In this document: one piece after another, positions 57,953 to 64,000 of the stretch
How the letters are laid out: every line of letters starts with the position of its first letter
How positions within the stretch are numbered: position 1 is the first letter of the stretch
NCBI GenBank assembly: GCA_030522415.1
Contig: CM060127.1
Location: 19,330,814 to 19,394,813, forward strand
From: Channallabes apus
Lineage: Eukaryota; Chordata; Actinopteri; Siluriformes; Clariidae
Length of the DNA: 64,000 nucleotides
Direction: 5' to 3'
Translations under genes and position numbers: made by a program
Notes under the pieces: generated by a model
The model's database searches: none
Told to the model about the DNA's origin: nothing
The model's input: the letters and a program-made list of their open reading frames with translations, nothing else

Positions 57953-58669
57953 TTTCACGCTAGAGGACACAAGGTGATTGTGTGGTTGGCTTCTAACACT
58001 TGCTCCAACTGCCTGAGGTGTGTCACCCACTGCAGCTATTATGTGGACAAAGTGTGACCAACCCAGTGGAGTAAATAAATACAAGAGTGTGAGTGTCTGG
58101 AAAAGAGAGTAAAAGGCTACCTAGGTAACAAGCAAATGTTGGGCTGCCCTGCTAACTCGTGCCAAGAGTCAGGGCTTGGGCATTTTTTCCAGACATAAGG
58201 TTTTTGTTATCAGATTAAAGGAGCATTGAAGACTGTAAGACTGTAATGTGTATTACAGTACGCAAGGTGAGGCTGACTTCGGTTAACTTTTGGTACATTA
58301 TAGAAAACCATAATACTTATAAACTGATATTGCACAAGATCCACACTATGGTACATGGTTCTACTATGGTACACACTTAAGTACAACAGTACATGTTTTA
58401 TAGTATGGTACATGGTTATGTAACCAACCAAAAATATGTTATGAATGTTTATGGACCCTAATGGTAATATTAATAAAATGTTTCCATTTGTCCATGTAAC
58501 ATTAATTAATACCATAGTGGATTATGATATTCATATTATTACAATAATATGATGCTGTATGTACTGTACTATATCAGTAGTATATATTAACATATCTAAT
58601 ATGGTGATATATAGTAGATATAGTATATAGATGTAGCTGCTGAACTTTGGTAGCCACTGTGGTATCCAA
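57953..58669. other. Upstream region of the connexin, with repeated words
   Basis: Between 58,320 and 58,440 the words TATGGTACATGGTT and CTATGGTACA recur, and similar CCATAGTACC words return at 59,300-59,400, the far side of the repeat at 58,675-59,281. No gene seen. Confidence 0.4.
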
Positions 58670-58674
58670 TGAGT

Positions 58675-59281
58675 ACCAAACTGTAAAAAATGTTCATGTA
58701 AAATTACAGTAAATTACTGGCAGCAGTTTTGCCAGTAAAATGCTGTTTTATTACAGTATTTGTACTGTAGAAATAGACTACAGTAAATTGCTGTATTTTG
58801 ATATAAAGTTTATTACTGTGATTTTGTACTATTTATTGTATTTTAGTGGTAAATAATTATTTGGACAATTTGTATTTTTAACAGCATTTTAAAAAATATA
58901 TATTTTTTTAGTACTGCCCAATTATCCCCCCCCCGATTTTCTCCCCAATCTAGTCGTGTCCAATTGAACATCACCCGGGGTTTGAACCTGTGATCGCTGG
59001 ATGATAGGGCGAGTGCTTTAACCTACTGCGCCACTCGGAGGCCCACCTAATCAGCAAAAGTACTTGCACTTACTGAAGTTTTCATTAAAGTGTGTTGATT
59101 ATCTAATTTACAGTTAAATACTGTATACTGTAGTGTATTAAACTGTAAATACAATATTTAAAGTTAAATATTGTAAGTCACAGTAATGCTGTTTCTTTTA
59201 CAGTAATGTGCAGTATTTCGAAATAACAGTCGGAAACTGTAAAAAAAAAGTCCTGTAAATTTACATCAATTTGTTACAGTG
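58675..59281. repeat. AT-rich MITE-like element built on TTACAGTA words, holding a SINE
   Basis: The ends (CTGTAAAAAATG..AAATTACAGTAAATTACTGG and CTGTAAATTTACATC..TTACAGTG) are roughly inverted copies. The interior is full of ACAGTAAAT and ACTGTA words. A tRNA-derived SINE occupies about 58,916-59,045. Its TACAGTA words are native to the element and should be excluded when counting excision footprints. Confidence 0.6.
58916..59045 (-). repeat. tRNA-derived SINE fragment (second family)
   Basis: Reverse orientation: TCTAGTCGTGTCCAATTGAA, then CGGGGTTTGAACC (B box complement) and GCGAGTGCTTTAACCTACTG, ending CGCCACTCGGAGGCC. Confidence 0.7.
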
Positions 59282-59412
59282 CATGGAATTCACCAAAATA
59301 CACCATAATACTACCATAGTACCTAGTGAAGTGCCATAGTACCTAACGTGGTACTCTATAAAGTCCTATGGTGCCTGGTAATACTATGGTACATTATTGT
59401 ATGTATTACATA

Positions 59413-59966
59413 CACTACCGTTCAAAAGTTTTAGATCACTTTCTAACCCCATGATGGTTCCTGATTTTTATTTCTTTCTACATTGTAAACGAATGCTGAA
59501 GGCGTCCAAAAAATGCATTAATCTCCTTTGAACAGTTGATATTGAGATGTTTCTGCTACTTCTGCTCTGTAAAGACTTCATAACGCCTCTAATCTGAGGT
59601 GCTGTTAATTGGTCATTTTCCAGGCTGATAACTCTAAATGAACTTCTCGTCTGCAGCAGAGGTAGGTTTTGGTCTCGCCCTCCTGGGACGGCCTTCATGA
59701 GAGCCAGTTTCATTATGGTGCTTGACGGATTTTGCAAATGCACTTGAACTGTCTTGCAAGAAGTATTACAGAAAGGCCGACCTCTGTGTCTTAAATAACA
59801 ACTAACTGTTGTTAGTTACTTTTTGTTGATGTTACATAATTACCTAATTCCATATGTGTTATTCTATAGGTTTGAAATCCCCAGTATTGTTATAGAATGT
59901 AGAAAATAAATCACTAAACAAAAACAAAGAAATTTGCAAGTGATCTAAAACTTTTGAACGGTAGTG
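59413..59966 (-). mobile_element. Internally deleted Tc1-like element
   Basis: Perfect inverted ends, CACTACCGTTCAAAAGTTTT at 59,413 and its complement at 59,966, flanked by TA duplications (59,411-59,412 and 59,967-59,968). 554 bp remains. The - strand still encodes the N-terminal DNA-binding half of the transposase (59,468-59,743; MKLALMKAVPGG, LTAPQIRG, ISISTVQRRLM), but the catalytic half is deleted. Confidence 0.9.
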
Positions 59967-59968
59967 TA

Positions 59969-61049
59969 TATAAACGGCATCTACATATTTCTGTCGGTAT
60001 CTACATAGCCTTTATAACACATTAATAAGCATTGTATTGTTAAAAATTATATATAAAGCAGTGCTGGAGAATTTGTCAAAATGCATTAAAATTACTGTAG
60101 GTTTATACAATATTGCCTTTGTTGATAAAACAGCCATCACGTCTCATTATGAGTAGACTGATACAAACACTGAATCACTTATTTTTTCTGCAAATCATGC
60201 CGATGTAACAAAATTGTGCTTTGTTTTGTATTTTTCTTTAAGAAATTCCAATCTACTAATTTGGCTGGACAATACGCAAATTCAAACACTGATACAGTTC
60301 ACTATTCTATCACACAAAATAATTCTAATGCCAATAGTGCTCTTGCTTCAGGACAATACTCACGTGCTTAAATGTCTATGTAACAACAACTTTAATTTAC
60401 ATTTAATTTAAGTTGGGTGCTCTAAGCCGACAAAAAATACAGAAGTGATATTTAAATTCAGATTTTGTATCCTAATATCATGTTTGAAAATACACTACCT
60501 TCACATTTCCTTTTCATATACTGTATATAGTCTCAAAAATTAAGGTACTACAGTATATTGTATTGTTTTTTTTTGTCAGTACAGGGTGGTAAATACAAAT
60601 TTCTATTTTATTTGTCACGTTCCACACAGTATAATATGCAGTGGAAAGCTTATTCGACTTTTCATAACCAAATAGTGGAAGGATACCAAATGGAAGGATA
60701 GGATAGAAAAGGTACTACTGTAATAAAAAAAAAATTGCACTAAAAATGTGTAAATCTTTACATTTGTTGATTGTACATTCAACACAAAGTTAAAATAAAT
60801 AATAAATATAATTTAAATAGAAATATATGCAATATATAAATAAAGTATGTGCGGAATGTAAAAGTAGTATAAAATAATAAAGATATGGTGTGTATGTATG
60901 ACAGCACATCCTCACGTTCCTCACATTCCACCATAACTTTATATGCACATTATTGTTATATTTATGTATTAAGATGTACAAGAAAGTACAGGACTAGTGG
61001 TTACAGGAAATACTAGTGACAAAAAATGTGAACAGCTAAGTCAAACATA
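59969..61049. other. Intergenic, no gene seen
   Basis: Very AT-rich with several TACTGTA/TACAGTA heptamers. No gene or clear repeat boundary. Confidence 0.5.
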
Positions 61050-61768
61050 CACAGATCAGCCATAACATTATGACCACACACCTAATATTGAGTACCCTCA
61101 TCCCCATGCTCCCCCCCCCCCCCCACACCCTCAATGTAGTTGGATTGGAATACATGCGCCAGCCTTCCTTCCCTATGTGCATCATGATCTTTGACCACCC
61201 ATGACTCTGTTGCAAGTTTTCCTTCCTTGGTTCACTTTTGGTATGTCCTGACCACTGCAGACTGGGAACATCCCACAAGACCTGCACTTTTGGAGAACTC
61301 CAGCTTCAGAACTGACCCAGTTTCCTAACCATCACCCTTCTTACAGTAGCAACATTTTCAATATCTTTTTACAGTGGCGCCCGGAAGGGTGGGATATATT
61401 AAGGCAGAAATGGGCAAGCATAAGGATTTAGTGACTTTGACAGAGGCCAGATTGGGATAGCTAGAGGACTTGGTCATAGCAATTTCAAAACTGCAGCTCT
61501 GGTTTGCAGTCAGGACATAGCAAAAGTGATCCAAGGAATGAAACCTGACAGGGTGAACTGTCATGGGTGGCCAAGGCTTACTGATGCACATGGGGAGTGA
61601 ATGCTGGCCCGTATAGTCAATAGAGAAGCTAGTATAGATCAAATTAATGAAAAAAATGCTGGTTGTGATAGAAAAGTGTCAGAAGACACAGTGCATCACT
61701 TTTATGGTGGCAAAGGGGAGACCGTCTCAATGTTAGGCAGCTGGTCATAATGTTATGTTTGATCTGTG
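61050..61768. mobile_element. Rearranged Tc1-like element with both ends
   Basis: CACAGATCAGCCATAACATT at 61,050 and its near-complement ending GATCTGTG at 61,768, flanked by TA. The right half (61,373-61,735) reads the N-terminal transposase in + orientation, and the left half is partly inverted and contains a C-run (61,111-61,124). It belongs to the same family as 2,028-3,310 and shows the uninterrupted GGGATATATTA where that copy has a heptamer. Confidence 0.85.
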
Positions 61769-61899
61769 TATATATATTTTCCATTATTTTTTAATAAACG
61801 CGATAAACAGATAGAAATACATGCGTGTGACAGGAATCTGTGACATTATCATTGTTTTATTTTGGAGTTAGTGCTAAAACTGTGTAACGAAAGTTCCCC

Positions 61900-62750
61900 T
61901 GTCCTCCTGGAGGAATCACAAGCACTTCCTGTATGAAGTTCGCTGCGGGTGAGAGGTCAGTAAACGCTGAGACGGCTCGTGCACCGAGCCACACACCACT
62001 GCAGCATCCCGGGACAATGTGACCCTTCCCGGATCACCTTCATTAGCCGAGTGCAGCTGGGCCGAGCTGAAACCCGGCGGGAGAGCGGAGTTCCTCAGTC
62101 CCGGCTGCAGAGACGAGACGCGGCAGCACGGCGAGGTGAGTGTGCGCGGCGTTAGCTCGCATTGCTAACGCTTACTATAACAGTTAGGGCACTTCTGCAG
62201 CTATTCACCGGAGCTTTGCTGCCATTTCGCGTGCGGGCGTCCGCAATCCTTGTTTTTTTTTTTCTTTTTTTTTTCTTCCCCTGTTTGTGTTTTATTAAAA
62301 AAAAAAATTGGCGGTTTGTTTCTCCCTGTGGCTTCGACGGTAATTTGTACATATAAGTTTTGTCATCTCTGCTGCTGTTGTGTTATTGAGTTATTTACAT
62401 GCACTATTAACTATAAACAGCGAAAACAATCCAGCTCGCGTGCTAAAGCTAATCATTCGCTTGCACAGCTGCAGCACGAGCCGCGCGAACACACGCCATG
62501 ACTGCGGTGTATTCTTATGTACAGGACATTTCACGCTGCTTCATTTCTCATAGTTTAAGATAGCTCAGTAGTGGTGTTGTCCAGGCTGACCGAGCACGGT
62601 CATGTTTGCAGGCGAGGCGTTTCCCCCGAGTCCCGGTGCTGAGCGGATCATGCGCCAGTGGAGTCTCCGCGCTGTGGCTCCGCGCGCCGAGCCGCTCCCC
62701 ACGGGCCGCGTGTCACCGCAACTCTCAGGTAAAAAAAAAAAAAAACACCG
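61900..62750 (+). promoter_or_regulatory. CpG island with splice donors, probable gene start
   Basis: The sequence turns GC-rich with frequent CpGs, the strongest such island in the window. A donor GGCGAG|GTGAGT at 62,135/62,136 fits a first non-coding exon on the + strand. A second donor, CTCTCAG|GTAAAA at about 62,729, ends a GC-rich open frame that contains ATGs at 62,602 and 62,650. These look like alternative first exons of a gene running to the right. The short peptide is not one I recognise. Confidence 0.6.
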
Positions 62751-62950
62751 CACAGTGCATCTGACTTACTGTACTTCCATTCCACTAAGCGGTTATTGCG
62801 CAACATGGCGGCTTTGACCACAAATCAGAGCTTCACACACCTTTTGAAGCCAGGGATCTCTTTAACTGGAAAGTGCAATCTCATAAAACATCTAATAAAA
62901 GTTCATTTCTCCAAAGGTATGTAGACAACCACATGTACGCTTACATTATG

Positions 62951-63062
62951 TCCCCCTTTCCACAGCGACTTGCATTTTATACCATTATACATTTAAGCAG
63001 TTAAACCCCTGGGGGGGGGGGTGCTTGAACCTGGGACCTTCCCATCAGTAGTCCAACACCTT
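62951..63062 (-). repeat. Fragment of the intron-1 type interspersed repeat
   Basis: CAGCGACTTGCATTTTATAC, then a G-run, TGCTTGAACCTGGGACCTTC and AGTCCAACACCTTAA match parts of 32,310-32,525. Confidence 0.5.
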
Positions 63063-63069
63063 AAATATG

Positions 63070-64000
63070 TTTGTTGAACATTTTGTTCCAAAAAAAAAAT
63101 GCATGACATTAATATTTAGTCGCCCCTTCTTTTACTGTTTTAATAACCTCCATTTTTTTAGGCTTTCTTCCAGATTTCGGATAGTTATTGAATAGTAATA
63201 AGCATAGTTATTAAGATCTTTTATCGTTCATCCTTAAAAAAGCATTAGTCAGATTCGTCAACAAAACTTAAACAACTTGAACTTGATCTTGAACAAGAGC
63301 GCCTCACATGCAGTTGGCAGTCCAGTTCATCCCCAAATTGTTGGAGTTGAGGTCAGCCTTCTGTGTTTATATTATTAGTCACTAATGTACAGTCATATTC
63401 TGGCTTATTTATAATCATGTGTAAAAGTTACTTTGAATTCTGTTTGGGTAATAAAATCATCTGATAGTAGCAGGTCTCAGTATTTTGCAAATACAACCTC
63501 AGACGAAGACCCTTTTTTTTCATCATGCTATTATTTATTTGCCAAAAATGAAAACAAGAAAGAAAATAAAAATAACCCTCATGATTCAATAGCCTGCAGA
63601 TCCATTTATATTTAGGTGTTTGGCAAACGCTTCTATCCAGAGTGTTTTGAATTTTCCATCTTTGGGTTAATTGGCTTTATTTTTTAATTTATTTTCTTCA
63701 GCCATTTTGATGAAAGTGTACCAGTGTGCTTTGGATCATTGCTGCATGACCCAATTTTAACCAAGCTTTAGCTGTCAGATAGATGGCCTCACATCCTCTA
63801 GAATACTCTGGTATACAGAGGAGTTCAGAGTCAACTCAATTACTGCAAGTCGCTCAATTCCTCAGCCCAAATCATCACACCACCACAGTGCTTGACAGTA
63901 CTGTAGGTATGCTTGTCCTGAAATGCTGTTTTGTTTTTGCCAAACATGGCATGGGGCATTAGGGCCAGACAACTTTACTTTGGTCTCATCTGTCCATAGG
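63070..64000 (-). mobile_element. Degraded Tc1-like element running off the right edge
   Basis: From about 63,085 the text follows a fish Tc1 family on the - strand. It is clearest from 63,710 on: TTTGGATCATTGCTGCATGA, AAGCTTTAGCTGTCAGATAG, AATCATCACACCACCACAGT and TTTGGTCTCATCTGTCCATA. A 50-bp piece of another repeat lies at 63,605-63,650. A TACTGTA at 63,899-63,905 lies where I recall the family lacking those bases. Confidence 0.65.

Noticed and set aside
57953..58084. 44-codon N-terminal extension of the second connexin
   Set aside because: All connexins start at the MNW/MDW position; the upstream open frame is most simply 5' untranslated sequence.

Overview
This is vertebrate nuclear DNA, almost certainly from a ray-finned (teleost) fish. 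It has spliced genes of vertebrate families, about 63% A+T, long TA, GT and CT microsatellites, and a dense load of fish-type Tc1/mariner, hAT, LINE, LTR and tRNA-derived SINE repeats. An otophysan such as a catfish is a guess from the repeat types only.

Layout. From 1 to 31.7 kb I see no cellular gene, only unique AT-rich DNA and repeats. These include Tc1 remnants, a 1.3 kb TIR element at 5.6-6.9 kb, a nested Tc1 > hAT > LINE structure at 8.3-13.5 kb, an RTE fragment with an 18-bp target duplication at 18.2 kb, and a gag-only LTR element at 27.1-29.8 kb. From 31.7 to 41.6 kb lies hippocalcin (hpca, + strand), with four coding exons and a complete 193-aa product. From 42.9 to 50.9 kb lies tmem54 (- strand), with six coding exons and a predicted 267 aa, tail-to-tail with hpca as in mammals. 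At 53.4-54.2 kb and 57.1-58.0 kb are two intronless beta-type connexins on the - strand, of the GJB3/GJB4/GJB5 kind. At 61.9-62.75 kb is a CpG island with splice donors on the + strand, probably the promoter and first exon(s) of a gene continuing to the right; I could not identify it.

The genes do not form a pathway. hpca is a neuronal myristoylated calcium sensor, tmem54 a four-pass membrane protein, and the connexins gap-junction subunits. Their order (hpca, tmem54, then the GJB cluster) puts together blocks that are close, but not immediately adjacent, on human chromosome 1p.

The most interesting signal is not a gene. The heptamer TACTGTA/TACAGTA occurs about 90 times by hand count, against roughly 14 expected from base composition. 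This is the known excision footprint (TA-CTG-TA or TA-CAG-TA) of Sleeping Beauty-type Tc1 transposons whose ends begin CAG. A Tc1 element with such ends is present at 8,319-13,461. One heptamer sits inside its transposase and causes the frameshift there. Another is present in one copy of a Tc1 family and absent from a second copy in this window. Several are tandem, as if the same TA had been hit repeatedly. The window reads as a fossil record of many Tc1 insertions and excisions.
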